The position numbers and the translations under genes were made by a program. Below, one piece after another: positions 12,864 to 24,700 of a stretch of DNA of 64,000 nucleotides. The notes beneath the pieces were generated by a model, which worked only from the letters and a program-made list of their open reading frames with translations, had not been told where the DNA came from and searched no databases. Source of the stretch: Chrysoperla carnea. Lineage: Eukaryota; Arthropoda; Insecta; Neuroptera; Chrysopidae. The DNA is taken from contig NC_058339.1 in the NCBI RefSeq assembly GCF_905475395.1, forward strand, positions 50,973,172 through 51,037,171, read 5' to 3'. Every line of letters begins with the position of its first letter. Within the stretch, counting starts at the first letter, position 1.

Positions 12864-15800
12864 TTATCGGCGATCGTTTTTAATGTGTCTGCTATCTAAT
12901 AAGTATCTGCTGATTGCTTCAGTCTGCTTTTGGTCTTCTTGCATTAAATCCCACCACATTTGTAGCATAACTATTTCATTCACCATAGTGAGTTGACCAG
13001 AATATCTATAAAATAATTAAGTTGTAGTTAAAGTAACAAAGTATTTCCAAGGAATTCCTTTCAATCATAGTTTAACCGCAAATTGAAAAAGTTGTAGAAA
13101 AATGTCATTATCTAGACTAAAGAGTACGAAATCCTCTAACGTTATATAAACGAGAGTGCTCTTCAACGAAACTATAGCCTATTGAGACTATTTATGATCC
13201 ATGTTGTCGTCCAAATATTTCCATAGGATGAAAGAAGTGCTCCTTCAAGTGCAATTGATGTAAACTTGCCTTTAAATCGATCCACGGTCGATTTGGTGGT
13301 CGGCCAAATGGGTATTATGGTCGATTATAAGAATACAACTGAGAAGTTCAGCCATTCCGTTTCTTAAATTATGTTCAAACTGAAGACATGCAGTGGAACA
13401 TGTTTATTGATGGTTGCAGTAACGTTACCTCAAGTTTACGGAAATGGAGACAATCACAAAATACAACAAAATCGCTGTCTACATGACTTTAAACAACAAA
13501 AAATAATAGGAAACCATCAATAAATTAAAGGCACTAGCAACGAAACAATTAATATAATATGTATTGCTTTCAGAGTACCTGACTTTAAGATTTGGTAAGA
13601 AAAGTCAAAGACGAAAAAATATATCGTTCTAATTAAATCGATTATTTCGAATGACCAATAGAGCTTTGTTTATAGTTTATAAAATTATGTGTGTTAAAAT
13701 ATTTACGCGTTTTTAAAAAACTCTTCTTTTTTAATTAAACCATCTTTATTACAAACTGGTAATTCTTTGGTAAAAATACCCATCGTTTTTGACTTAAGAT
13801 TCTCGAATGGATTTTATTATTAATACGTTCGAAGTGATACCATGAGCAGTCGAGAATCATCGGTATTATTGGTATCTTGAAAATTATTGATATTTGCTAT
13901 AATAGGAATTCGAAAATTGTGAAAAACCTCAGTATAAAGTTTTTCAATTTCCTAAAATTTTAGTTCGAAATTATTATAATTTTAGTTAGTTAGAATTATT
14001 TAAATTTTTTCAAGTTAAGGGTTTTAAAATATTATCAGGATAATGGCCAATACGGTCGTAAGGAGAAAAATTATGATTATAATAATTTATTACCTGAGAA
14101 GTATTGATTAACAGTAATGGTACCGCTATCAAAAATATCCATTGCTTGAAAAATTGATTCTGAATTTAGAAAGAAAAATAAATATTAGAAAATTTATCAT
14201 TTTCGATATTTCAAACCAATTAAAAATGTGAAAGTATGAAGTTAAAATAATTGTTATTTGATTCATGTGATTAACTTCGAAGTGGATTGGAGAAAGAAAA
14301 TCTATCACCTGGTTAGGGTACTACAAAAAATATCCTCAATACGTTCCATATCAATGCAAGGCTGAATTTAATAACTTTTAAATTTTTCCTATTCTGATAA
14401 AGGACTAAATGTTTGCTATTCTTATGCATTTTTTTAGGTATCATAAATAAATTATAATACATAAATTAAGGATTTTTAGTAAAACTGAAAATAAGTGTGT
14501 TTTAATAACGTGTTCTAAAAAATTAGCATTTTTCCCAGAATTCGCTTTAAGTCAATAGTATTATTATGTTTTTGACTTACCAATATGCCTCCTTCTGAAT
14601 ACTAATGGAGGTTCTTGAATTTCTCCAGTAACATATAAATTAAATCTTTCTAATAGACATATTAAATACTGAACTGGATCATCTTTAAAATGCAAAGAAA
14701 CTTATTAATCTTAAGTTAATAAAAAAATGACATCATTCGACATTTTGATGAATTTTGGTATAAAAATTCTGAAATGTAAATAAAGGATGCCCTAACAGGT
14801 TCAGATTTTAATATGAACTAATTAAAAAAAAAAAATACTTAGCAAGATGATTTTACCCAAAACGTTGGATTCTGGTATCACTGTTTTAATGTGATTAATT
14901 GTTAGCTAATGCAATAGCAGTTTAAATATATTTAAGAAAATATTTGTGATAGAAACCTGGCATTTTAATTAACATATGTGTTAATAAAGTATGAAATAAT
15001 TCTTGAATTTTATGTTGTTTAAAATATGCGATAATAATTTTATCCCCTTCTGATTCATCCTCCTTAACTGCATCTTCGATTATTGGAAATTTGTAATCGA
15101 GCTAAAAATTAAAAAAAAATTATTAATAAAGATAATATTATTTCCTAACTTTTGAATTTAATATTCTGGTGAAGTGTTAAAAGAAGAGACTAAAAAATCA
15201 AGCTTGAAATTAAAGTTGTTCAAATTTTCTCCTTTTCAAAGAAACAAGCTGTTCATGTTTGTGTGGCCCTTATGGTCACATTTAGAGAGGGAAAATGCCT
15301 GCTTGCACAGTGAAACGTTTGTGCGGTCGTTAGCGGCAATTTTTTTCAGTTTTTATTTTGTTTTAAAGTTTTTTCGAAAATACTCCCAGGCTTGATTTAA
15401 AAATTACCGTCACTCTTCCAGTCTGGGGTGTCTGACACTATTTTTCCATAAAAGGATATGTTGTAATAAGAAAATCTCACTTGAGTTTATGTAGGTAGGA
15501 TTCACTTTTTTACCGGTTTAATTCAACCCCACCTTTCTCCGAAACTGCCATAAAGTTTTGTCTTCCACTATTTTCCCGGTTTATATAAAATGGATGCTTT
15601 AACTTACCTTTTCTTCATGACTTTTAGGGCTCAATTTTTACCCCTGATTTGTACAAGCCCCCTAACTTAAAAATAGCTGTTCTATCATATATATGTTCAA
15701 TGAGGGAAAATGCCCACATCGACGCAAGAGCCTATCTACTACATCGATTTTTTAACATGTCATATCCCAGAATACTAGTTACGAGTATTCAAATCAGGAG

Positions 15801-16053
15801 ATCGCTACGGAAATGATAGTCGAACCGTTCTCAATACTGTTCGGGCGTACAGATCAAAGTCGAATTCTGGTTTCTGATTTGTTTTTGCGAATATTTTATG
15901 AGAATGTCAACTTACTACTTCAGACGAACCAAAACTAATAACTCGTTTTTTATCACTATATAAATGGTCTACATTATCAAAAACATTTTCAATTTCATCA
16001 TTAAAAGGAATATCCTTTTGACTACGAACAAGTTTTAACTGATTTAATGACAT
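12864..16053 (-). CDS. EFCAB10-like protein, tandem paralogue (6 exons, one junction out of frame)
   Basis: Exons on the minus strand: 16053-15916, 15101-14957, 14682-14581, 14159-14094, about 13792-13707 and 13005-12864 (stop). Residues 1-46 are an acidic start without cysteines. Residues about 68-107 form the RIIa/DPY30-like docking domain (AYFKQHKIQELFHTLL, then MPDDPVQYLICLLER). Residues 129-150 (ESIFQAMDIFDSGTITVNQY) form an EF-hand-like loop with D136, D139 and G141 but Q at loop position 12, so calcium binding is doubtful. Exon 5 (SKTMGIFTKELPVCNKDG...) and exon 6 (with MVNEIVMLQMWWDL) complete the protein. Exons 3 and 4 are 102 and 66 nt, exactly as in the gene downstream, and intron phases agree. 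Oddity: exon 4 ends in phase 1, but both AG sites before exon 5 (13793-13794 and 13799-13800 region) give phase 0, so two bases are missing at that junction. About 226 residues if the frame is intact. It may be a microexon, an assembly indel or a young lesion. Confidence 0.8.
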
Positions 16054-16170
16054 AGTATCTATACTTATAAATAATTCGCAATTATTAAAAAAACTCGCGA
16101 TTAATTAAAATATAATATAATCGCAATAAAAATGATTTAAAATATATTTGTTATTAAATGTTTGTCTACC

Positions 16171-16183
16171 GTTGCCAAGTAAC
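16171..16183 (+). promoter_or_regulatory. Candidate RFX X-box upstream of the EFCAB10-like gene at 12864-16053
   Basis: GTTGCCAAGTAAC lies 118 bp upstream of the start codon. It fits the X-box pattern RYYNYY-N(1-3)-RRNRAC with a 1-bp spacer, and both half-sites are close to the canonical GTTGCC/GTTACC. RFX factors drive ciliary genes in animals, and the gene looks ciliary, so the site makes sense. The loose pattern alone is expected by chance about once per several hundred bases per strand, so only the near-canonical half-sites and the position give it weight. Confidence 0.4.
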
Positions 16184-17741
16184 AATTCAAAACTGGAATC
16201 AAGAATTAAATAGATCAAAATTAGAGAAAATCAATTCGAGAGTACTTAAAAAATAATTTGTATGTGTTTTTTTATTATGCGAATTCTCTGCTGATTATGA
16301 ACGTGTTTTAGTGATTATTATACCATATATACATATATTAAATATATCAAGCTTAAAAAAACAGCTAAAAACTTAATATACAGTTTGGTCCCAAGTTTGT
16401 AACGCTTAAAAATATTGATTCTAAAAACAAAAAACTTTTCGCCTTTATTTCAAAAATACATTCACTACTGGTAACAAATTCAATACATCATTCTAAAGAT
16501 GAATTCTTTTTTTATTTTCGAATGTAATCTTAACAAAGAAACTTTTTGGAAGCTTTTGGATAACTTATACAAAATATTAAATTAATAAAACAAATGAAGT
16601 TGTTCTATCTTCTTAAACGTGTTGAATGGATTAACTGAGCACATTTTGAAGTAAAAATTTTGTAAAGCCCATGTTTTTATCTTTTTTTTATCATCAGTGT
16701 TCTCTAATATGGTTCATCTGCAGATTTCAAACTCTGAAACAAATCGAGACATAATATATTCGAGTCCAGAAGTTGAAAACCCTCCAATAAAAATAGCGAA
16801 GCAACAACTTCAACATTTGTTGATAAAGTTTCATTACTACTTCTAATAATAAAACTTGTGTTTTCAAATTAAAAATTCATAGTTAATGAAGGTCAAAAAT
16901 TTCTCATTATAGATTATTATATTTTTGTACATACAAATATTTTTTTATATTATTATTAAGATTGTAATTTCCTTTTGACTATTTGTGATATTTTTTTGTG
17001 GTTTTTAAATTGAGGTTTATTCGTTTGTGTGTTGACGGATATCCCGAGCTTATAAGTAACGTAAACAATATTCTTATCAATTTATAATAAAAAATTGATA
17101 GCAAAAAAATGTATCATGTGTTTATTAATAGTATGGATTAAAAATAGTTTAAATAAATATATTTGGATTAATTAATAAATAATCTAGAATAGTTACCAAA
17201 TAAGCAATGTTTTATTAAAAGATGGTTTAGTAAAATTAAAATTTTTTAATCATTTTAATAAATAGCAATAATTTTAATAATAAAAATTATTTTTTAAAGT
17301 AAATTAGATTAATTAATGCACCAGTTCTTCAAAGTTAAAGGGTTCTGATATAGCTACTCTCTCCGATATATTGTTTGGGAACTTGGTAATTATTTACACA
17401 AATGACACGACGGTGAAACATAAAGGAAAGACTTTTAAAAGCTTCTTCAAAAAAAATAGTAAATATATTACTTACTTTATTTACATTATATAATTAATTT
17501 TACTTTAGTTTTACTTTATTTGTTTTAGTAATTTAAAATCTATTAAATATTATATTCAATATTCATATTTATTATTTGTTGGAAAAGTAATATAAATGAT
17601 TTTCTACTGCATGTACAAAGAATTATTGCCTTTATGAACTTAAACCGAAAATGACTACCTACCCCGGGTTATAATTTTATGTTGCGATTAAAATTTATCC
17701 AGCCAACTTGATAGAGATCGGGCAAGGAGAATCTACTAAAA
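16184..17741. other. Non-coding stretch upstream of the EFCAB10-like pair
   Basis: Apart from the R1 fragment at 16320-16440, it is simple AT-rich sequence with many TTAAT/ATTAA words around 17100-17600 and no coding signal. Confidence 0.5.
16320..16440 (+). repeat. Dispersed repeat R1, end fragment
   Basis: Only the beginning of R1 is present: ACCATATATACATATATTAA, then TTGGTCCCAAGTTTGTAACG and CTTAAAAATATTGATTCT. It lies just upstream of the EFCAB10-like promoter region. Confidence 0.5.
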
Positions 17742-18100
17742 ACAAGTGAAATTTACAAAATTTAAGAAGCCCCCAACAAATTTTTCGGTACGAAACCCTA
17801 AGCTGGTACTTGAAACATATCTAAGAACACTCTCTATTAATTTACCTTTTTCCTTATAGCCTTCTCCAAGCTGAACCAATTTTGAAGATCATCGCCTATT
17901 TTTTAGTTATTTCGGGAACGGAACTTAAAACTCGCACTTGAAACATAGCTTAGAGTACACTCCATTTAATTACCTTTCAAACGAAAAAAAAAAAAATGCA
18001 AATCAGTTCATTTGTTTAGGCGCTAGTTTGCCACAGACAGACATACACAGATAGCGGTCAATCTTATAAGACCCTTTTTTTGGTTCGGGGGCTAAAAATA
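17742..18100 (+). repeat. Dispersed repeat R2, copy 1
   Basis: About 360 bp, from ACAAGTGAAATTTACAAAAT through ACCAATTTTGAAGATCATCG and CACTTGAAACATAGCTTAG to GGTTCGGGGGCTAAAAATA. It contains a CAGACAGACATACACAGATA block. The same order is seen at 53630-53880 and, reversed, at 57628-58015. Confidence 0.65.
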
Positions 18101-18770
18101 AGTAAGAATGGCAAAATTTTACTCTTGTATCTATAAAAATTGAACTTGGATAATAAATTCTTTAAAATGTGAGTTATGGAAAATCTTTCATACAACCTTT
18201 TCACAAAATTTCAGATAATGAATGGAAAATTTGAAGTTGATTTTTTTCTTTTTTCTTCCATTTCCATACCATCCTTGCATTGGCAAAGTGAGTTTTAAAT
18301 CTTAATTACAATTTTGACATAAAAAGACAAGTAACATTTCGTTTATTAAAGGGTAGGATAATTATTTAGAGTTCATCTGACATCGTACACCTATTTCAAG
18401 TTTGACGTGATAATTAATGATCCATCAAAATTGTCAGTTTCAGTAATTGTTTTCATCTTTTGAATAAACTGTACTCGACCCAAGGTATATAACATATATA
18501 TGAATAATAAATTCAAAAAATATTTTTATTACATTTCACACATTTAAAATAAAGCGTTAAAAGTCAAGTTTCGTATTCGTCTGTCACACATAAAAATGAA
18601 CAAACATACACAATATCTACGTTTGGAAATGTTTGAAGTACAACATAAAAAAAAAAAACATGAGAGTAGCAGTGCACTGTCACTAAGGTATTAGTTTTCC
18701 CTTAGTAAATACTTCGTATTATTTGACGATTATCTGTTTCGGTCTTTTCAGGTTTTGGAATTATTCTCCT

Positions 18771-18870
18771 TATCGCACATTATGATTTGTTCGCTGGGTG
18801 GGAGGTAAAACCAAAAAAAGTGCAACAAATAAAAACAAGCCCAAAATCCAACAAGCAGGTTACCAGGAAA
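18771..18870 (+). repeat. Dispersed repeat R6, copy 1
   Basis: GGGAGGTAAAACCAAAAAAA followed by GTGCAACAAATAAAAAC and CCAGGAAACTAAA matches 60370-60510 with few differences. Confidence 0.6.
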
Positions 18871-19254
18871 CTAAAACTTTTTAATCTATTCAGCTTGCCA
18901 TGAATTTTAAGAATATGCAAAAACATTTTAAAATTTGTCAACTTCTATTTTTTGTACAAAATTTATGTTTTTTATTCAAAAAAATGACTTGTGAGTTATC
19001 AGAAGTTAAACATAATAGAAATAATTTAAAGGAAATACAAGCAAATTTTATGTTATGCCATATTAAATATCCTGATCAAACAAACTGTGGGAAATGTACG
19101 CACATATTGGATTGGCTACTAAATCGGAAGTATGCCTTTTTTAAGATAATATTAATTAATTAATTCATATAGTACAGAGTTAAAGTAGATATAATTCTTT
19201 AAACAATAAATCAAGTATTGGAATTCTTAAATTAATACTTTAAAATTTCAGAAT

Positions 19255-19575
19255 TATCAATCACAGATATGCAAACAGTATCATGCAAGAAAAAAAAAAA
19301 GAAAAAAAAATTAAACCTAAAATTATCAACGCACAGAAATGCAAAAAGTAACAGTGCTCTAGCTCAATTTGGAGGAGCTGTGGAGACACAAAGCTATGAA
19401 AACAGCAAAAAAAAAAAAGATAGTACCACGAAAAACAAGAATTTGATGCTCAAAAGGTGACACTTCCAAAAGCACTGCATTGACAGTATTTGATTGTACA
19501 TAAAAATTTAAAACCCTTCAACCCAACTTGAAGGGGTAGTAGAGATGAGCAATGCTTTAGAAACGTCGAAATTAT
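19255..19575 (+). repeat. Repeat R5, imperfect tandem copies
   Basis: Two degenerate R5 segments (19361-19415, 19511-19575) sit beside a duplicated ATTATCAA-CACAGA-ATGCAAA block (19253 and 19321) with A-runs. It is noisy, but the order repeats. Confidence 0.4.
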
Positions 19576-20383
19576 TTAAATAAGCCGCGGCCTTTATATA
19601 ACATCGATTCGTTCAATAAACAATCTGGATTACGTATAACTTCCTAAATCGTGTTTAAGGGACTATACAACGGATTTATAACGCACACATACGCCCTCCA
19701 CGTTGATCTTCAATACAGAGCACAAGTCTATATTTTCAAAGATAATATGACTAAAAAATAAATAAAAATAATACCGACATTCGTGAGCAGTAGAGAAGAC
19801 CCATTATTTATCAAAATATATATGAACACGTTGTGTACACAAAAGTTCGTCCAATGTCGTTTCTGGTTCTACCTTCATAAGGTGTGTCCAGAATATTTAA
19901 GTGTTAAAATTCATCATCAAAGACAATGTATAATAAAAACTATAAATAATAGTTTTATTTTTTATTTTTTTGAGCTCGTGTTCTATGATTTATCTAAAAG
20001 TCTAAAAGATATTGTTTAAGTAGAGATAATGCATTTATTTGTATTTGTTTTTATTTTTTGGTTTCTATCCATCAATAGCACTTTTAAATATGTGTACCTA
20101 TAAGAGAAAATTCTATCGAAACGATCTAAGAGTTTTTTTGAGTCTCATAAAATATATTGACGTAATACAGTAGAAGATTTAAGCAAGCGGAAAAGAAGCA
20201 AATGTGCCTCCAGTAAAATCATTTTATTTAACAAGCTTTTATTTAACTTGCAATGTTTGTATGTAAATTGGATGACAATGCATTTTTTTAATTACTTTTT
20301 AAAGGACCTAGTTCTTCCTTTTTAAAGGTTCCAGTTTTCTGTTATAGAAATGGCGAGCAAATTATATAAATGGAAATTATTCG

Positions 20384-20988
20384 CAGTGGTGGATTTACAC
20401 TAGGGGCAGTCGGGGCTAGTGCCCAGGGCGGCAAATTTTCTAGGGCGGCAAAATTTGGAATGTGAGAAAATATTTTCTATACAATATATAATTAACTAAT
20501 TCTTTTAAATAAACATTTTATTTTTCAAGAAATATAATTTATGCATTATGTATCAAATCAAAATTTTGTATACATATTATTATAATATAGGAAATTTAAG
20601 TGAAAACTATTAAAATAGTTTAATTAATTTATTTCCATAAAGGTTTGCAAAAATAAAATTTGATATTTTTATTTTCTGGAATTGATAAATTAATATAGTT
20701 TTTTTGAAGAATTAAAAATATTTTCAAATTATGTATGTCTTTTTGATAACAGAAACTTTAATTGATCAATGAATTTTCCTAAAATTGGAGAATTATCAAA
20801 TAATACTAATTAATTTTAATTTAAAAGAACAGTAATAATAATATGTAATACATAATAAATTTTCTGCAATTAATTAGTTATTCTAATTTTAAAAAAATAA
20901 GGTATCAAAACTATTAAAATAAAATTTCAGTCATAGGGCGGCATTTTCTAAAGTGATCCAGGGCGGCAGAAATTTAAATCCGGCCCTG
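20384..20988. mobile_element. Non-autonomous hAT-type element (MITE, 605 bp)
   Basis: Flanked by a perfect 8-bp direct duplication ATTATTCG (20376-20383 and 20989-20996), the hAT hallmark. Terminal inverted repeats: CAGTGGTGGATTTACACT at the left and CAGGGCCGGATTTAAATT (reverse complement) at the right, 13 of 18 matching. Subterminal GGGCGGCA motifs repeat at both ends. The ~450-bp middle is AT-rich and has no transposase frame, so the element must have been moved in trans. Confidence 0.85.
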
Positions 20989-21439
20989 ATTATTCGAGTA
21001 GTTTATACTCCAGAACCAAATGCCGTTACAATGAAATGAAAATGCAGGTAAAGCTAATAAAAAACGTGTAAACAATTTAGCAATATATTAAAAATGATTT
21101 TTATTCATCTTTCAAATTTTATGTCAATATACATGAAATATACCAAATAATAAAATCAGAAAGATTAATAAAAATGACATGCTTTAAAAATATTGAATTA
21201 TGAAATATGAAACTAAATGATTGTTATCACGTTAAATAGTGAAACGATTTTTCATAACATGCGTGAATTAAGCACATATTCGTGTTTAGGTATGAAAAAA
21301 AATATTTTTATAATAATAGGTAGAGGTATCATCTTATAAACATGTATTTAATATCTGTTAATATACTCTTATATCGATTAACCCTTTAACGGTCACATCG
21401 TTACAAATGGCAACTCTGCATGTTTTTCAATTTTGTATC

Positions 21440-21640
21440 CCTATATATAATAAATTTGAAAGTAAGGATGTTAGTTAGTTAGTTAGTTAATTTGTTTGTT
21501 TGTTTATTACGCTTTCACGCAAAAACTAGCGAATGGTTTTTAATGAAACTGTACAGCAATGTGGCTCATACATCAGAATAACACATGAGCTGTAAATTAA
21601 AAAGATACACCCACAAAAAAAGTTTTTGTTTAATAAATTT
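21440..21640 (+). repeat. Dispersed insect-type repeat fragment
   Basis: Contains tandem GTTAGTTAGTTAG and TTTGTTTG, then a segment beginning ACGCTTTCACGCAAAAACTA and continuing with 'AATGAAACTGTACAGCAATG'. I recall similar wording from insect transposon remnants, but no second copy lies in this window, so the call rests on recall. It abuts the palindromic element. Confidence 0.35.
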
Positions 21641-21644
21641 TATC

Positions 21645-21783
21645 TGACATTTACTATTTTAAAATTTTACAGAAATCATTAATTTATGGATCAAAAGGAT
21701 GATCACAGATGGAGCAGAGTTATGATCATTATTTTGAACCATAAATTAAAGATTTCAGTAAAAATTTAAAATAGTAAACGTCA
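21645..21783. mobile_element. 139-bp palindromic element (MITE-like)
   Basis: The left arm from TGACATTTACTATTTTAAAA pairs with the right arm, whose reverse complement starts TGACGTTTACTATTTTAAAT. The arms are about 60 bp each with roughly 10 mismatches and meet at a short centre (CAGATGGAGCAGAG). Almost the whole unit would fold into one hairpin. No clear target duplication is visible. Confidence 0.65.
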
Positions 21784-24700
21784 CAATTAATGGCTACCTT
21801 TTCTGATATACTCATATTCAAATATGCCGTTAGAGTCAAAATGATCCCTTTTATATACGTTTAAATGATCCCTATTTTGTGTGTAAAATTATAATAGGTA
21901 AAATGATATCCCATCATGTCGCAGGTCTTGTGTTTATTTAGTAGATTTTACCAGTGATTTTTGTTTTCATAGTAATCGTTGATGCAATGTAAGACAACAG
22001 TTAATATTTTATGTGAACTGTTTGGTATAAAATAAAATGGGACCATTTTACTAACTATTATTACAAGGTCGGTCAAAAGGATCCTTTTGAGAAATATTGA
22101 ATAGTTCCAAAAATTTAAACAGGTCAAAAAAAATTGACATGTCAGTATTTTCACAATTGAATAAAGAAACCAAAAATATTTGAACTGTACATATGTCGAA
22201 TAGTTTGGCTATAAATTATATTTTTAAGGGGTCATTATAGGACACCTTCCCCTATTCACATGCATTCCCTTGAATCCCGGAATATAGGCCGAAAGATTAG
22301 ATTTTCAGGAATTGTTTGCCAGCCAGGAAATGTACTACTCAACAAAGGCAAAATTCACGAATGATGCACTAAAAAGACTTTCGCAAGTATGAAGAGATTT
22401 CATTCGGTTGAGGGTCTAACTAACTCGGTTAGTCTAATCATTAAACACCAACGGGAGCGAAGCTACGAATCGTAAAATTAAGCTTTTAAAAATCAGAATC
22501 GTGTTATAACCAAATATGATTTACGAAGTTCATTGTCAGAAACAGACACTCATACCATCAAAGGGTTAACAAAATCAAACCCTTTCAATCGTTTTGAAAA
22601 ATTCTTATGGCATATAAAATGTTATAATATTGGTATTCTTGTGTCTACTCTAGCATACATCACAAATTGTATATTATTTTTTCTGTACATCCCGTAGTTT
22701 TTGGAATATGGCCATTAAAATAAAATATTATATTTCATTCTTGTTTATAACAAACATATTTTTATACCTAAACAACAAATATAATATTTTTTTTGCAAAA
22801 TAATATGAAATTTTATATTATACACAGAAAATAATATAATTTTGTTTGCCATAAAAAAATTAATATTTTGCAATTTTTTTCCTTTAAAATTTTATTATCC
22901 ATTTGACTTATTAATATTTTGACTCATACATAAAAACTAACACGTTAAAAATCTGTCTGCCTTGTAAAAAAATTTGGTGTATTTTATAAAATGTAAGTTG
23001 AAGTTTCAAAATAAAATCTTTTTAACTTTATTCATTTGCAAAATGAAGCTATTCATTTCGAAGTACTTGTTGAAGAGTCCAAAAACAAAAACTGGGAGAT
23101 GGTAAATGATCTTTTACTAAATTTTTTGCCGATTTCGACAGAAAGGCCTTTTCCATTTGATTTGTGGAGATTCTTTTGTGAATAGATTGAGTTGATATAA
23201 ATATTTTAATCAGTTCCCATTTTTCGGCATCTTAATATTACTTGGTATTTTGTATTTATGTTATTAATTATTTCATGGGCTGCAGAATATAACTTGCACA
23301 CTTTTTAGTAGAATTTACTAAAAAGATGTATGTACTAAAAAGATGTATGGATGTATTTAAATTTCTTCAAAATTAAAGAAAAGTCACTAATTTAGCCGAA
23401 AATTAAATATTATACATCATTGAATCAATCGTTAAAGAACATAAATTTAAAATTACTTCATGGCTGGTTTTTTTAATAGTTGAGTAGTACATAAATTAAA
23501 AAAAGTATATTTAAGATAAAGATAATGATAAAACATTATTTTCTAATTACTATTTATAGCATTTAATGATAAACAGATTTCTTGAAGCATGCCAAAGAAC
23601 ATACTTTTTGTTTGAAAGGTTATTAACAAAAATATAATCAATTTATTTAATATTTTTTTTGTAAACCTATAAATATAATGATTTTGTTTACGCATCAATA
23701 CTAAATTATACAAAAATATGAAAAATGATATTGTGCATCTTAAAAATACATCCGACTGTTTTCTACCAAATACCACAAAATAATCAAAAAATTTATACTC
23801 GTCAATATTTAAAGATAACCTAAATCAAATTTGAGTTCAAACAACTATCACTTATTGAAGAAATAGAAGATTTTACATTTCATTAATAGTTTTCATTTCA
23901 AAGACTCTAAGAAAAGCGTCGGAGAGGCAGAAATATTTTATTAATACCAAAGTTGATGCCCTAACTTGAGACTTATATCGAAGCAAAAATGGTACAATCT
24001 TTGGAAGTACTGTCCATTCTGGATTTTTATTTTACGCAAGAAAGTGAGCTTAGACATGGACACTTCATTTTTCCGAAATATTTTTATTGGTACGACTACG
24101 ATTCATTATATTTTTCTTTAAAATATATCTTCATGTCTCGTAGCTTAGTATATTTCTTTTAAATTCTTTCGTATATTTTTTATGGCAAAAAATGCACTGA
24201 AAATACACCAATTTATTGAAAATATATTTATGTATGTCAGGTTGGAAATTATGATTGTTATTTGAAGGATAAATTGTATTTCCGAATAATTGTTGATTAT
24301 TTGTTTTAAGGATCAAGGAAAAGATTAGCATTCTCGAATTCTTACGTTTCAGTGATGTAGGTTTTGTTTAAATTTCAGAAGATACAAGCATATCTATTAG
24401 TTTTCGCTGCGTATTGAGAAATTTTAAAAATTCACAAAATACGTTGAGTATCACACGACTGGTCGATAATCCAAAATTTATTGCCATGACGCCATATTTA
24501 TTTTCTTATACAATTTCGTATCAATTTCAAACTGTTCTATTGAAATCTCTGAAAGATGAAAAATAAAGAATGAATCAACCGTTGTGGGTTTTCAAACAGA
24601 TCCTTGTTCTAAAATCTGATACGAGGTATTTTTCCTTCTCCAAAAGTGAAGCTATTAGTTTAATTTAATTCAATTCAACTAGACAAAAAGATGCAAATTC

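Noticed and set aside
18900..19163. An 87-codon frame containing ANFMLCHIKYPDQTNC.
   Set aside because: The cysteine pair looked zinc-ribbon-like, but there is no second pair, no paralogue in the window and no plausible neighbouring exons.
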